Assembly (NCBI GenBank): GCA_026985075.1
Contig: JALSQX010000066.1
Location: 1-64,000 of the forward strand
DNA length: 64,000 bases
Origin: Blastocatellia bacterium
Lineage (GTDB): Bacteria; Acidobacteriota; Blastocatellia; HR10; J050
Reading direction: 5' to 3'
The notes below the pieces were generated by a model. The model had not been told where the DNA came from. It saw only the letters and a list, made by a program, of their open reading frames with translations, and did no database searches. Position numbers and translations under genes: made by a program. Positions 45,134 to 55,239 of the stretch are shown here, in pieces; the stretch's first letter is position 1, and each line of letters starts with the position of its first letter.

Positions 45134-47347
45134 TCACTGGACGATGGTGAACGAGGTGTGTTCTGACGCCCGATGGGTGCCATCAGTCACCGTGACGCGC
45201 ACATCGTAATGGCCCGCCGGGAATGGCGTCACCGGGAACGTGGCCAGGAATGGAATCCGCCCTCGCTCATCGGGTGCCGGGAGCGTTCCTGGCGCTTGGG
45301 CGAGGACTTGTCCCTGCTGGAGGAATTCCACTTTGGCTTGGACCGTGGCTCCGGGTCGCGCTTGCACGACGAAGTAAAACATCATCTGCTCGTCCGACTT
45401 GCTGAACGTTCGCGTCAAATTGGGCATGATCACCGTTTGACCGAAGTGGAACGGATTGTTCGCGTCGCGTTCTTGCGGTCGGAGTGGCTCTCCACCCCGG
45501 GTGGGAATGATGCTGCTCAGGCGCAGTGCCGATGACGAGGGAGCGGGTACATGAAGCGTCGTGCGGGTCACGCTGGCTCGCCCGGAGCGGGCATCGCGGG
45601 CGGCGATCTCGACCTGATAGGCGCCTGGCCGGAGATCCAACGAGCGATAGAAGATGATGTTCGATTTCTTCATCTCTTCCAATCGCTCGCTCGCTGCGCG
45701 CAGTTGATAGCGTTGGCCGAGCTTGCCGACCACGACGCCGCGCGCATCTTTGACCAGCGCCAGAACGTCGAGTTCGCCGACATAGACGTTTCCCCGAGGC
45801 GCGGCTTTTTTCTTCTTTTTCTTCTTGGCCTTTGGGGTCTCGGCCGCGGCCAGTGCGAAATCGACGATGTCAGCGGGAATTTGTGCGATGACCGACGCCT
45901 TCGTCCCCTGGCCTGGGGCAGGGAAGTGGAGCGCTCCCATTTGGAGTGCGAAGTCGCGAGGGGGCGAAGCCGTGAAGAGGAGTTCCAGGAGCGGTCGTTC
46001 GAAGGCGAACACCGGCGTCGCCTCGGCAGTGCGCAGAGCGAAATAACCGGCGCGTGCTCGTACCCGGGCGCCCGGCCGGTTCACTTTGACCTGAATCGTG
46101 CGGAATCGCCCATCGAACGTTTGATTGGTCGGCGCATAGGTCAGAAGATAGTAGCTTCGCATGTCTTCATCGATGCGGCGTAGACCGGATCGCAGATCGT
46201 TGGTATGACGGATGGACAATCCGCCGGTGGCTTCGGCCAGCTCGATGAGCACGCTTTCAGTGTTCATGCGTCCCAGGCTCTCAGCGCGACCGAGCATGGA
46301 CTCGCCTCCCTCGACGTGAGTGGGATCGGCTCCTCGCGCTCGGGCTTCGGCCAACGCCGACAGTTCACGGCTCACCCGTTCTTCCTGGCTCTCGATGCGC
46401 AGGCCGGCAGCATCGATCGTATAGATGGCCACGTTGGCCTGATTCGCCGCGCCGACCACCGACTGAAATTGCGGCCAGAGATTGCTGGGCAGCGAGAATC
46501 CTTCGGAGAAGAAGATGAGCGTCTTCCGCCCGGGGAGCCGCTGCTGACCGCGAATGATGGAGAGCAGCGCCAGGACGGTGGCACGGGCTTGTGCTTCGCG
46601 CTCGAAGGCTTCGAAGCTGCGAAACGTGCTCAGGAGGACCGCCTCGATGGCCGCGCCGAGGTTCTCGTCGGGGCTCGGCGTGTAAGCCTCGGCAGCGGCC
46701 AGACGCACCGAAGGCGGCGCGCCTTCTCCCGACCCCGATTGCAGAAGGCGGGCGACGGCATCGGCGCTGGACGCAAATTGACGCGACGTCCCGCTGGTCG
46801 CTTGATTCACCGCTCGTTTCAACGCCTTCTTGTCGCCGGTGAACGGTTGAACGAGAAACAACCGCCGGTCGATACCGAAGATGGCCACTTGATCATTCTC
46901 GGCCATGCGATCGACATAATCGAGAGCGGCGCGGCGCGCGAAGGTGCGACTCTGCAGGCTCATGGAGAGGTTGTCGAAGACGAGCGCGATGAGATGAACG
47001 GGTCGGCGGGCAACGACGGGCGGGGGCGCAGGTTGAGCCGCGCCGGGTTTCGCTGCGCCTTCTGTTTCCGCTCTCGCCGTCGGGCCTTCGGCGGCGGTCA
47101 CCAATCGAATGGACTTGATGGATTGTTTGACGCCGTCTTCATAGACCTCGAAATCTTCCGGCTTGAGATCGGTGATGGGGCGATTCTTCTTATCGGTGAC
47201 GATGACGTCGACGACAACCTCGGCGGCGCCGAGCGTGACCGGGGCCTGTTGTTTCTCGTTCGGCTCCTGCCCCCCGGCTCCAATGGCCAGTGGCCAGAGG
47301 GCGAGAATCGAGCAGATGACGACCGGGATTGAGTGGCGACGATGCAT
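45134..47347 (-). CDS. VWFA-related acidobacterial-type protein
   Basis: A 737-aa exported protein: signal peptide (IPVVICSILALWPLAIGAGG), the typical lead-in (VVVDVIVTDKKNRPITDLKPEDFEVYEDG, in part), then the VWFA-related domain with LVFDNLSMS at the metal-motif position and a family-typical YYLLTYAP end, followed by beta-sandwich domains rich in Arg and Pro. A Lys run (KAKKKKKKKAAP) interrupts the second half. ATG 47347 follows GAGGAGGGA; the longer frame to 47401 runs into a hairpin and is not preferred. It follows the Oar-like receptor gene on the same strand and may be its surface partner. Confidence 0.86.
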   Translation of the reverse strand: MHRRHSIPVVICSILALWPLAIGAGGQEPNEKQQAPVTLGAAEVVVDVIVTDKKNRPITDLKPEDFEVYEDGVKQSIKSIRLVTAAEGPTARAETEGAAKPGAAQPAPPPVVARRPVHLIALVFDNLSMSLQSRTFARRAALDYVDRMAENDQVAIFGIDRRLFLVQPFTGDKKALKRAVNQATSGTSRQFASSADAVARLLQSGSGEGAPPSVRLAAAEAYTPSPDENLGAAIEAVLLSTFRSFEAFEREAQARATVLALLSIIRGQQRLPGRKTLIFFSEGFSLPSNLWPQFQSVVGAANQANVAIYTIDAAGLRIESQEERVSRELSALAEARARGADPTHVEGGESMLGRAESLGRMNTESVLIELAEATGGLSIRHTNDLRSGLRRIDEDMRSYYLLTYAPTNQTFDGRFRTIQVKVNRPGARVRARAGYFALRTAEATPVFAFERPLLELLFTASPPRDFALQMGALHFPAPGQGTKASVIAQIPADIVDFALAAAETPKAKKKKKKKAAPRGNVYVGELDVLALVKDARGVVVGKLGQRYQLRAASERLEEMKKSNIIFYRSLDLRPGAYQVEIAARDARSGRASVTRTTLHVPAPSSSALRLSSIIPTRGGEPLRPQERDANNPFHFGQTVIMPNLTRTFSKSDEQMMFYFVVQARPGATVQAKVEFLQQGQVLAQAPGTLPAPDERGRIPFLATFPVTPFPAGHYDVRVTVTDGTHRASEHTSFTIVQ

Positions 47348-47379
47348 GAGCGTTCCCTCCTCACATTGTTGAAACATCA

Positions 47380-47413
47380 GGAGCGAGGAGCGTAGGGCCA
47401 AACTCCTCGCTCC
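47380..47413 (-). repeat. Intercistronic hairpin between receptor and VWFA genes
   Basis: GGAGCGAGGAG (47380-47390) and CTCCTCGCTCC (47403-47413) pair perfectly around 12 bases, directly after the receptor stop codon and before the VWFA start. No T tract follows, so partial termination or mRNA stabilisation is more likely than full termination. Confidence 0.6.
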
Positions 47414-47423
47414 CGGTTCCTCA

Positions 47424-50400
47424 TCAGAAGTTCACCCGGAAGGCAAACTGGATGATCCGAGGATCATATGTCGCGACGATGCGCCCGAAGTTCGGACTGG
47501 AGATATTCTCCGACACGTTACCGAAGGCGTCTCGGAAGAATCCCACGGCCCAATTGGTGTGGTTGAAGATATTGAAGAACTCGGCGCGGAACTCCAGATT
47601 CACCGACTCGCGCAGCGTGGTTCGCTTCAGCAGGCTGAAGTCCATGTTGAAGAAGCCGGGTCCGCTGACCGCCGTCAATCCCAACGTGCCGACCTCGGCC
47701 AGTCCGGGATGCTGGAAGAATTCCGGATTCGCTCCGCGGATGACGACGCGACCGTTCTCATCGACGGTGAAATCGATCAAGCGGGGATCGAACAGGACCG
47801 GCGTTCCATCGGGGAGGCGGAAGTCTCCGGTCATCTCGTCCAGTTGCTGAATGGTCAGTCCTTTCAGAATCGCCGTGTTGGTGTCGGAGCGCCCTCGGCG
47901 ATTGAACGTCCCGCGACCGGATATGATGGAGATGGGCGCGCCACTGCGCCAGTTCAGGAGACCGTTGATCTGCCACCCTTCCAGCATCCGCCCCAGAAAT
48001 CCCTTGGTGCCGCTCCAGAATCGGCGCCCGGGCCCGAAGGGAAGCTCGTAGATGAAATTGGCATTGAACGTATGGGTCACATCGTAGCTCGGTCGGCGCT
48101 TCTCCAACTGCGGTCGGAAAATGTCCAGAAAGGCATCGAAATTATGTTGCGTATTCCCACCGACGTTGGTCAACGCTTTGCCGAAGGTGTAATTGGCTTG
48201 GAAGTAAAGGCCCTGGCTCAATCGTCGGCGGATTTCCGCCTGCAGCGCGTGATAGGTCGACCAGGAGAAGTTGCCCAATACGTCGCCGAACAGGATATTG
48301 GGGTTGGGATAGAAGAAATCCGGACCGATAGTGGCCGGGATGCGAACGCCCTCGGTGGCGAAGACGCTGTTCCGATTGAGCATCATGAAGAAGACCAATT
48401 CGCCGGCTTCTCCGTTGGCGATCAATGTCTGGACAGTGGAGTTGGCCAGCAATGTGCGTCCCAGGTTGGCCAGTTGCGAGAAGACCTGGAGCGATTGGAG
48501 GAAAGATCGACTCAACGGGATGCGATTATCCGGCTGTCCATCGCCATCGCGATCCTTCATCAGTTCGGCCTGGAGCAAGCGGATGTCGCTCAGGTACTCG
48601 GGCGGGAGCCTCATCTGATTGAGATCGATGGCGCGGAATAACTGGGTGCCGCGATTGCCCACATAGCGGATCTCGAAGCTCGTGTCGCGGAAGATCTCTC
48701 GTTCGATGGACAGCGTCCATTGCTGGACATAAGGGACCTGGAGATTGGGATTGATGGTGTAAAGGCCGCTGGTGGGATCCAACTTGATCTGTTCGGCGGC
48801 GAACAGGGGCATGCGAAATTCGGGAGTGGGAATGGACGGCAATCCTTCGCTCACCCGACCGGAGACCGTGATGGTGATATCCTGAGAGAGCCCTCCATTG
48901 GCCAGCAGAGCATTACGCACTGAGGTGAAATCGCTGTCCACCACGTAACTGATGGCATAGCCGGCGCGAATCGACGTTCGACCGTCTCCGAACGGATCCC
49001 ACGCCAGACTGATGTTGGGAGCAAAATTGTCCAGATCATTGTTGAAGAAGGAGCGCCCCGTCCCTTCGCCGGCGAAGTCGATGAATCCGTTGGGATCGAG
49101 AACGCCTTCCACGCCGCCGACGGGGAGGACGCCCAGTCCATCAGCCACCGTGGGCACGGTGTGCCATTCCCAGCGCAGACCGAAGTTGAGGGTGAAGTTG
49201 GGACGCAGCCGCCAGGTGTCGCCACCATAGAAGCTCAAAAACCGTTGCTTGAAGACGCGCTGTTCGCGCGCTCCAGGAACGAAACCGGAGGTTCGCGTGG
49301 TCACGTTGAACGTCTGGCTCGCCGTCTCCAGGAATCCGCCGAGCAACGCCATGATGTCCGAGGCGCGCTCGAAATCGGTCGACGAGATGCGACCGGGGAA
49401 TTGGCTCTGGGAGATGGGATTCTGGCTGCCGCCACCGAACCCGAGTGCGTAGGTGGGGATGATGCCGAATTCGTTGAACAGGTCGGAGCTCACCCATCGC
49501 ACGTGACCGCCGAAGCGGATGTTGTGATTCCCGACCAGCCAGGTGGCATTGTCGATGAGTTCGTAGACGGGCGTCGTTCGGCCCTGCGGCGAGAAGTTCT
49601 GAATGGGATTGGTGGTGATGGGGAAAGCCAGCTTGTAGCCGTTCTCGAACTTCTCGGCGTTGAAGAACTCCACCGGGGCGCGCTGGAAGCCGAAACGCAG
49701 TTCGTTGGTCATGGTCGGCGTCCACGTCGCTCGCCAGGCGAACGAGCCCAATTGCCGAAGCGATCGCTGCCCGCCGCCGGGAAGACCGGGGAATTTCTCG
49801 CCGATGTCATTGAACACGTCGTTGGGGAAGTTGGAGTGAAACTGCCGGAAGATGGCCTCGAAATGATGATCCTGCCTCATCTCGTAATCCACCCGGAATC
49901 CCCACAGATTGTCATCCGAACTGGCGCCGCTGTTGAATCGGAACCCGGCGGTATTCAATCCGTCGCCGATGCCGAAATCATTGGGTAGGGGAGTGAGCGC
50001 GATGAGTTCGCTGATGACCGGATCGGCATTGACGCCGGCCAGCTCGAAGAGGTTCACCTGCTGAATTTCACCAGTCGATTCATCGCGATAGCGGAAAATG
50101 CCCCGGCGCGCCTGATCGGTGAGCACCGTGCGGATGCGCGAAGCGGTGGCGGCCTCCCGCGTTCCTTCGTACCAGGTGAAGAAGAACAGTTTGTCCTTGA
50201 AGATGGGTCCGCCGATGCGGCCGCCAAACTGATTGCGAATGAGCACTTCCCGTGGCTCGCCGGCCGCATTGTTGAAGAAGCTGTTGGCGTTGAGCGCCGT
50301 ATTGCGATGGAACCAGAACACGCTCCCATGATATTCGTTCCCCCCCGAAGGAGTGACCAGCCGCACCTGGACGGCGCCGATGCCCGAGTTCTCTCCGGCA

Positions 50401-51059
50401 TTGGCCGTGGTGATGCTGAACTCCGCCGTGTCATCGACGCTGGGGGCGGTGATGCCAAAGAGACTGTCGGTGCGCACCAGATTGTCCTGAATGTTGATCC
50501 CATCCTGGGTCACATTAGTGTAACTGCCGCGCAACCCGTTGATGGAGGCCTCCCGAACTGTGGTGTTCGTCGTCACGCCAGCCTGTAATCCGGCCAGTTG
50601 GAGCGGATTGCGGCCATTGAGCGGGAGATCGAGAATTTGTCGCCGAGTCACAATGGTGTTCAACTCCGCGTTGACGGTGTTGATCAGAGCCTGACCTTCG
50701 CTGGCCGTCACTTCCACCACTTCGGTCAATTCACCCACCTCGAGGGTGAAATTCACCGTCGTCGGGATGCCCACATCGACCTTGACGTTATCCACGACCA
50801 TCTTCTTGAACCCCGGGGCTTGGGCCGTCACTCGGTAATATCCTGCAGGCACTTGGGGGAAGACGTACACGCCCAACTCGCTCGTCGTCGTGGTACTCGT
50901 GGCCCCCGTTTCAATGTTGGTGAGCGTGACGGTCGCGCCCGGAATGGCGGCGCCGGTGGGGTCTTTGACCGTACCGTCCAGGCGCGAGGTCGTCGCTTGG
51001 CCGAGCGCCGTCACGGTCACCGCGAACAGAACGATAACCACTGATGCCAAGTATCTCAT
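47424..51059 (-). CDS. Oar-like TonB-dependent outer-membrane receptor
   Basis: A 1211-aa outer-membrane protein: signal peptide (about residues 1-21), a carboxypeptidase-regulatory-like sandwich (LDGTVKDPTGAAIPGATVTL onwards), a plug domain (RRQILDLPLNGRNPLQLAGLQ) and a beta-barrel to the C-terminus, which ends in the expected aromatic residue (AFRVNF). This is the expanded Oar-type family of Acidobacteriota, thought to import large carbohydrates or peptides. GAGGAGGC lies upstream of the ATG. The promoter and a 22-bp palindrome upstream suggest specific regulation. The next gene downstream is a VWFA protein. Ligand unknown. Confidence 0.93.
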   Translation of the reverse strand: MRYLASVVIVLFAVTVTALGQATTSRLDGTVKDPTGAAIPGATVTLTNIETGATSTTTTSELGVYVFPQVPAGYYRVTAQAPGFKKMVVDNVKVDVGIPTTVNFTLEVGELTEVVEVTASEGQALINTVNAELNTIVTRRQILDLPLNGRNPLQLAGLQAGVTTNTTVREASINGLRGSYTNVTQDGINIQDNLVRTDSLFGITAPSVDDTAEFSITTANAGENSGIGAVQVRLVTPSGGNEYHGSVFWFHRNTALNANSFFNNAAGEPREVLIRNQFGGRIGGPIFKDKLFFFTWYEGTREAATASRIRTVLTDQARRGIFRYRDESTGEIQQVNLFELAGVNADPVISELIALTPLPNDFGIGDGLNTAGFRFNSGASSDDNLWGFRVDYEMRQDHHFEAIFRQFHSNFPNDVFNDIGEKFPGLPGGGQRSLRQLGSFAWRATWTPTMTNELRFGFQRAPVEFFNAEKFENGYKLAFPITTNPIQNFSPQGRTTPVYELIDNATWLVGNHNIRFGGHVRWVSSDLFNEFGIIPTYALGFGGGSQNPISQSQFPGRISSTDFERASDIMALLGGFLETASQTFNVTTRTSGFVPGAREQRVFKQRFLSFYGGDTWRLRPNFTLNFGLRWEWHTVPTVADGLGVLPVGGVEGVLDPNGFIDFAGEGTGRSFFNNDLDNFAPNISLAWDPFGDGRTSIRAGYAISYVVDSDFTSVRNALLANGGLSQDITITVSGRVSEGLPSIPTPEFRMPLFAAEQIKLDPTSGLYTINPNLQVPYVQQWTLSIEREIFRDTSFEIRYVGNRGTQLFRAIDLNQMRLPPEYLSDIRLLQAELMKDRDGDGQPDNRIPLSRSFLQSLQVFSQLANLGRTLLANSTVQTLIANGEAGELVFFMMLNRNSVFATEGVRIPATIGPDFFYPNPNILFGDVLGNFSWSTYHALQAEIRRRLSQGLYFQANYTFGKALTNVGGNTQHNFDAFLDIFRPQLEKRRPSYDVTHTFNANFIYELPFGPGRRFWSGTKGFLGRMLEGWQINGLLNWRSGAPISIISGRGTFNRRGRSDTNTAILKGLTIQQLDEMTGDFRLPDGTPVLFDPRLIDFTVDENGRVVIRGANPEFFQHPGLAEVGTLGLTAVSGPGFFNMDFSLLKRTTLRESVNLEFRAEFFNIFNHTNWAVGFFRDAFGNVSENISSPNFGRIVATYDPRIIQFAFRVNF

Positions 51060-51160
51060 AGTGTGTCGCCTCCTCTACGATATTGCGATGGCACCTTAGG
51101 CCACACCATTCGGTATTGCAAATAGCGTACCATATCTGGCTCGGAAAACTAACTTCCATT

Positions 51161-51189
51161 ATCATAAGGCGTTGCCTTCCCAAAAGCAA
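51161..51189 (-). promoter_or_regulatory. Sigma-70 promoter of the receptor gene
   Basis: TTGCTT (51189-51184), 17 bases, TATGAT (51166-51161), about 100 bases before the receptor start. The spacer contains a small inverted repeat (AAGGC-AAC-GCCTT on the minus strand). Confidence 0.5.
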
Positions 51190-51215
51190 GACCGTCGCTC
51201 GAGGGATCATCCAAG

Positions 51216-51237
51216 TTTTCGGACATTTGTCCGAAAA
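51216..51237. promoter_or_regulatory. 22-bp perfect palindrome, likely regulator site
   Basis: TTTTCGGACA, two bases, TGTCCGAAAA. It lies 27 bp upstream of the receptor -35 and has the size and symmetry of a dimer-binding operator. The rest of the 51060-51705 region holds no gene I can support. Confidence 0.6.
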
Positions 51238-51705
51238 TCTGGAAACGCCGCTTCCCCGGTCGGTCCTCGGAGGACGCCGAGCATACCCCCACCTTGCGTG
51301 GGCACTTTGGGTCTTATGCCAAGTGGCGAAGAACGCTTCCGCCCGGCGACCTGGAGGGGAGCCCCTCTGTGCGCTCCCCCCGTTCGAGCGCATCAGGGCC
51401 GCTGGCGGCCAGCGCCGGTTCCCATCCGCGGACCGCTGGAGCCATGCGCTGGCCCGACGGGCGACTTCGCCGATCTCGTCCCACCGGTTGGTGACGGTAC
51501 GTCGGTGGAGATCCTGAGCTTCCGCCCGATCGCGTGATCTCCTGGTTCCTGATTGGGAGATCTTCTGGCCAGTCCACCCATGCGAGTAGGTCCTCAGTCG
51601 GCACTCGCTCGATGCGAGCGCCCAAAACCCGGAACCTCTCGCCAGATTCAGCGTTCATAAAAAGCGAGAAGCGAACATGCAGATGATATGAAAGGGAGGC
51701 CAGTT

Positions 51706-52734
51706 ATGAGGAAAAACCTGTGGGCATACCTCACCATTCCGGCGTTGATCATCACCCTGGTTGGCATGGTCGGTGATGGCCGAGCTGAGGATCAGGACCA
51801 GGAGGGCCAGGAGCGTGGAGGATGCTTCGTCCACGTCTGGGCTTGGGGTGGACAGAGTTTTCTGGGCATCTCTCCCGAGGAGGTCACGGCAGAAACGGTC
51901 CGGCGGCTTGGGTTGCCCGAAGAGCGAGGGGCACTGGTCGTCCATGTCGTCCCCGACAGCCCGGCCGAGCGAGCGGGTCTGAAAAAAGACGACGTCATCC
52001 TCACGTGGAATGGAACGCCCGTTGAAAGCGCCGTCCAACTTCGACGCCTCATCAGAGAAACGCCGCCCGGTCGGACGGTGCGATTGGGCATATTCCGCGA
52101 TGGCCGCCACATGGAGCTCACCGCCACGCTGGATAAGCGATCCGCGTGGAGGGAGAAGTGGCGTGCAGACATCGAAGGGCTCATCGGTGAAAGCCTGGAG
52201 CACGCCGGGCGGGCATTGAGGAGCCTCGATTGGGATACGCTCATGATGGTCAGCCACCGGGGGCGATTGGGCGTCACCTTGCAGAGCCTGACGCCGCAGT
52301 TGGCTGAATATTTCGGCCTGAAGGACCGCTCCGGGGCCCTGATCACTTCGGTGCGGAAGGATTCTCCTGCCGACCGCGCTGGTCTCAAAGCCGGTGACGT
52401 GATCATCGCCATCGACGGCCAGACGGTGGAAGATCCCAGCGACGCGGCCCGGATCATCCGGCGCAAGGAGGAGGGTCCGGTAGAGATTCGCATCGTCCGC
52501 GAGGGACATGAGATGACGGTCACTGCTACATTGGAGAGGCGCGCGCGCCGGCATCACAGGTTCTCTTCTCCTATCGAGGTGTATGGTGCGCCGTGGGCCC
52601 CAAGGCCGTGGATGTTCATCTCACCCCCAGAAGTACCGCCCACCCACATTCGCCCTGGCCGGCCAGCGTTCAGACGGATGAAACCGCTGGCCGAGCGGCA
52701 ACTCATCACGCGGACATCGCCTCGCATCGCGTGA
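51706..52734 (+). CDS. Exported protein with two PDZ domains
   Basis: A 342-aa periplasmic protein: signal peptide (LWAYLTIPALIITLVGMVGDGRA), then PDZ domain 1 (about residues 45-145, with SFLGISPEEV and SPAERAGLKKDDVILTWNG) and PDZ domain 2 (about 185-280, with GRLGVTLQSLTP and SPADRAGLKAGDVIIAIDG), then a basic tail. There is no protease domain, so it resembles the PDZ half of HtrA proteins on its own, probably binding exposed C-termini. Chosen start ATG 51706 has GGGAGG upstream. A strong hairpin follows the stop. Confidence 0.88.
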   Translation: MRKNLWAYLTIPALIITLVGMVGDGRAEDQDQEGQERGGCFVHVWAWGGQSFLGISPEEVTAETVRRLGLPEERGALVVHVVPDSPAERAGLKKDDVILTWNGTPVESAVQLRRLIRETPPGRTVRLGIFRDGRHMELTATLDKRSAWREKWRADIEGLIGESLEHAGRALRSLDWDTLMMVSHRGRLGVTLQSLTPQLAEYFGLKDRSGALITSVRKDSPADRAGLKAGDVIIAIDGQTVEDPSDAARIIRRKEEGPVEIRIVREGHEMTVTATLERRARRHHRFSSPIEVYGAPWAPRPWMFISPPEVPPTHIRPGRPAFRRMKPLAERQLITRTSPRIA

Positions 52735-52742
52735 TCCCTCCG

Positions 52743-52773
52743 GAGGAGAGGCGAGCCCGCCTCGCCTCTCCTC
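52743..52773 (+). terminator. Strong hairpin after the PDZ gene
   Basis: GAGGAGAGGCGAG (52743-52755), five-base loop, CTCGCCTCTCCTC (52761-52773): 13 perfect pairs, eight bases after the stop codon. There is no U tract, so it is either a Rho-aided terminator or an mRNA end-protecting stem. Confidence 0.6.
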
Positions 52774-53445
52774 GTCGTCGCCGGCAACCGGCGGGCGATG
52801 CTGATTCACGCTGAGGCTGAGACGAGCATCGGGGGGCACGCCCCTATCCCGATCCACACTGCGTTCTCGTCAGCCGGGGAAAAACTGTGGTTCACGGCTC
52901 TTGGGTCGGGAGTGACTCTTTCAATCCACCTCGGCAACGTCCAAAAGCCGGGTGAACCCATCCTCTCCGAGCGGTCACCGGCTGAAGATCGGTGAGGATG
53001 GAGAATCGGCCTCTTGCCGGTCTCCAGAGCATCCCACATCCCCTCGATGCCCATCGCGGCGAACTCGTGGCCATCCGCGCGATGAAGCCCTCACTCCTGT
53101 GACCCGGAGCGCGCCACCGGCGTAACGCTCCCGAACGCTCATTGGACGCCCGGCTGATTGCCGAACGCCCGGGCGTATTGCTGCCAGAGGGCATCGCATT
53201 CTCCTCGGTGAAGGAGAACGCGGGAGAACCTCAAGGACCAGACCGTGATCCGCAGGCATCGCATTCTCCTCGGTGAAGGAGAACCGATTTCATCGGACGG
53301 TGGCTCCAGGCGATGATGGCACGCGACATCGACGCTCCCGCGTTCATTGGCCGCTCCCGCGGTTCTGTCAGATATTGTCGCTTCGATCGTTATCCCCTAT
53401 ACTATCCCCCGGCTCACATGCAATTCATTTTGAGGAGGCCACGCC
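52774..53445. other. Intergenic region with a repeat pair
   Basis: About 670 bases without a supported gene. Its main feature is the duplicated 30-bp hairpin sequence at 53190-53284. Confidence 0.5.
53190..53284. repeat. Two 30-bp direct repeats separated by 35 bp
   Basis: Identical 30-bp copies at 53190-53219 and 53255-53284, each beginning GGCATCGCATTCTCCTCGG and ending AAGGAGAAC. Each folds as TTCTCCT-CGGTGA-AGGAGAA. The 35-bp insert is unique sequence. Repeat and insert lengths are CRISPR-like, but only two copies exist and no cas gene is in the window. Other explanations are a small dispersed palindromic repeat or a duplicated protein-binding hairpin. Confidence 0.7.
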
Positions 53446-55164
53446 ATGAAACGAAAACTGTTGACCTGGGGTTGGTTCTTCATGACGGTGGCGTTCATCT
53501 CTTGTGCCAGGGTGGAATCGCCCACCATCAAGCAGCCGAGCCCGCCCGAGGCCGGCCTGAAGAGCCTCTCGGCAGAAAATCTCGCCAGGCATATTCAGAC
53601 GCTCGCCTCCGATGAGTTCGAAGGTCGGCTGCCGGGCTCGCGAGGCGAAGAGCTGACCATCACCTATCTCGCCGATCAATTCAAGAAGTTCGGATTGCAA
53701 CCGGGAAATCCTGACGGGAGTTATTTCCAGAACGTCCCCCTCGTCGGCATCACCGCCGACCCCCATATGCAACTCACATTCAACAAGGGATCGCAGCGGA
53801 TCGCCTTCCATTACGGCGATGAGTTCATGGCCTGGACCAAGCGCGTGGTTGAGGAGACGGGTATTGACCATTCGGAGGTCGTCTTCGTCGGGTATGGTGT
53901 CGTCGCGCCCGAATTCGATTGGGATGACTACAAGGGATTGGACGTGAAAGGCAAGACGCTCATCATGCTGGTCAATGATCCTCCAATTCCCGATCCTCAC
54001 GATCCGTCCAAACTCGACGAGAAAATGTTCGGTGGAAAAGCCATGACGTATTACGGGCGGTGGACCTATAAGTATGAGATCGCTGCCCAGAAGGGAGCGG
54101 CGGCCTGTTTCATCATCCATGAGACCGGACCGGCTGGTTATCCGTGGGAGGTGGTCAGTGGCAGTTGGAGTGGCGAGCAGTTCGACCTCGTCGCGCCCGA
54201 TAAGAATATGTCACGATGTGCCGTTGAAGGGTGGCTGACCATCGAGAGTGCGAGGAAATTATTCCGATGGGCGGGCCAGGATCTGGACGCACTCAAGAAA
54301 AAGGCCATCAGTCGCCAGTTTCGCCCTGTCCCTTTGGGCATCCAAGCAACCATCTCGATCACCAATCAGCTCCGCACGGTGGACTCTCATAATGTCATCG
54401 CCAAGCTGGAAGGGAGCGATGCCCGATTGAAGGATGAGATCGTCGTCTATATGGCTCATTGGGATCATCTGGGGAGAGATCCTTCGCTCAAGGGCGATCA
54501 GATTTATAACGGCGCCGTGGATAATGCCAGTGGCGTGGCCGGATTATTGGAGCTGGCCGAGGCGTTCGCCCAACTGGAGACGCCACCCCGGCGCTCGATC
54601 CTCTTTCTGGCCGTGACGGCAGAGGAACAAGGTCTACTGGGTTCTCGCTATTACGCTGAGCATCCGGTCTATCCGCTGGTCAAGACGGTGGCGGCCATTA
54701 ATATGGATGGACTGAACGTGCTTGGTCGAACGCGGGACATCACCATCATCGGTTACGGTAATTCTACGCTCGACGATCTCGTTCAGGCCGTCGCTCGGGA
54801 GCAGGGTCGCGTGGTGCGGCCCGATCCAGAACCGGAGAAAGGGTTCTTCTATCGCTCGGATCATTTCAATTTCGCCAAACAAGGCGTGCCTGCACTGTAT
54901 ACGGATCCCGGCGTCGACTACATCGGCCGGCCCGCCGGATGGGGATTGCGCATGCGAGAGAAGTACACGGCCGAGAACTACCATAAACCCTCGGACGAAT
55001 ACGATCCTCACTGGGATTTGAGCGGAGCGATCGAGGATCTTCACCTCCTCTTTGAGGTCGGCTATCGCGTGGCCAACGAGGACGCGTATCCCCAGTGGAA
55101 GCCGGGGACGGAGTTCAAGGCCAAGCGCGAGCGGATGCTCAAAGAAGCGGGGATTCGCCAGTGA
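53446..55164 (+). CDS. M28 family metallopeptidase, probable lipoprotein
   Basis: A 572-aa exported zinc peptidase. The N-terminus has a signal with FISC ending in Cys20, a possible lipoprotein box. A PA-type insert lies at about residues 130-250, and the M28 catalytic domain follows with [41 protein letters not shown] and NYHKPSDEY: the expected His, Asp, Glu-Glu, Asp and His metal and catalytic residues. Such enzymes are aminopeptidases or dipeptidases that degrade peptides in the periplasm or at the surface. GAGGAGGC lies upstream of the ATG. The proline dehydrogenase gene follows 75 bases later, consistent with use of peptide-derived amino acids. Confidence 0.92.
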   Translation: MKRKLLTWGWFFMTVAFISCARVESPTIKQPSPPEAGLKSLSAENLARHIQTLASDEFEGRLPGSRGEELTITYLADQFKKFGLQPGNPDGSYFQNVPLVGITADPHMQLTFNKGSQRIAFHYGDEFMAWTKRVVEETGIDHSEVVFVGYGVVAPEFDWDDYKGLDVKGKTLIMLVNDPPIPDPHDPSKLDEKMFGGKAMTYYGRWTYKYEIAAQKGAAACFIIHETGPAGYPWEVVSGSWSGEQFDLVAPDKNMSRCAVEGWLTIESARKLFRWAGQDLDALKKKAISRQFRPVPLGIQATISITNQLRTVDSHNVIAKLEGSDARLKDEIVVYMAHWDHLGRDPSLKGDQIYNGAVDNASGVAGLLELAEAFAQLETPPRRSILFLAVTAEEQGLLGSRYYAEHPVYPLVKTVAAINMDGLNVLGRTRDITIIGYGNSTLDDLVQAVAREQGRVVRPDPEPEKGFFYRSDHFNFAKQGVPALYTDPGVDYIGRPAGWGLRMREKYTAENYHKPSDEYDPHWDLSGAIEDLHLLFEVGYRVANEDAYPQWKPGTEFKAKRERMLKEAGIRQ

Positions 55165-55239
55165 TGTCTGGAATGCGCAGTCTGAGCGAGGTGGCGGCGC
55201 GCTCCGGGGCGCCGTCACCTCATCGCCACGGGAGGGCGT

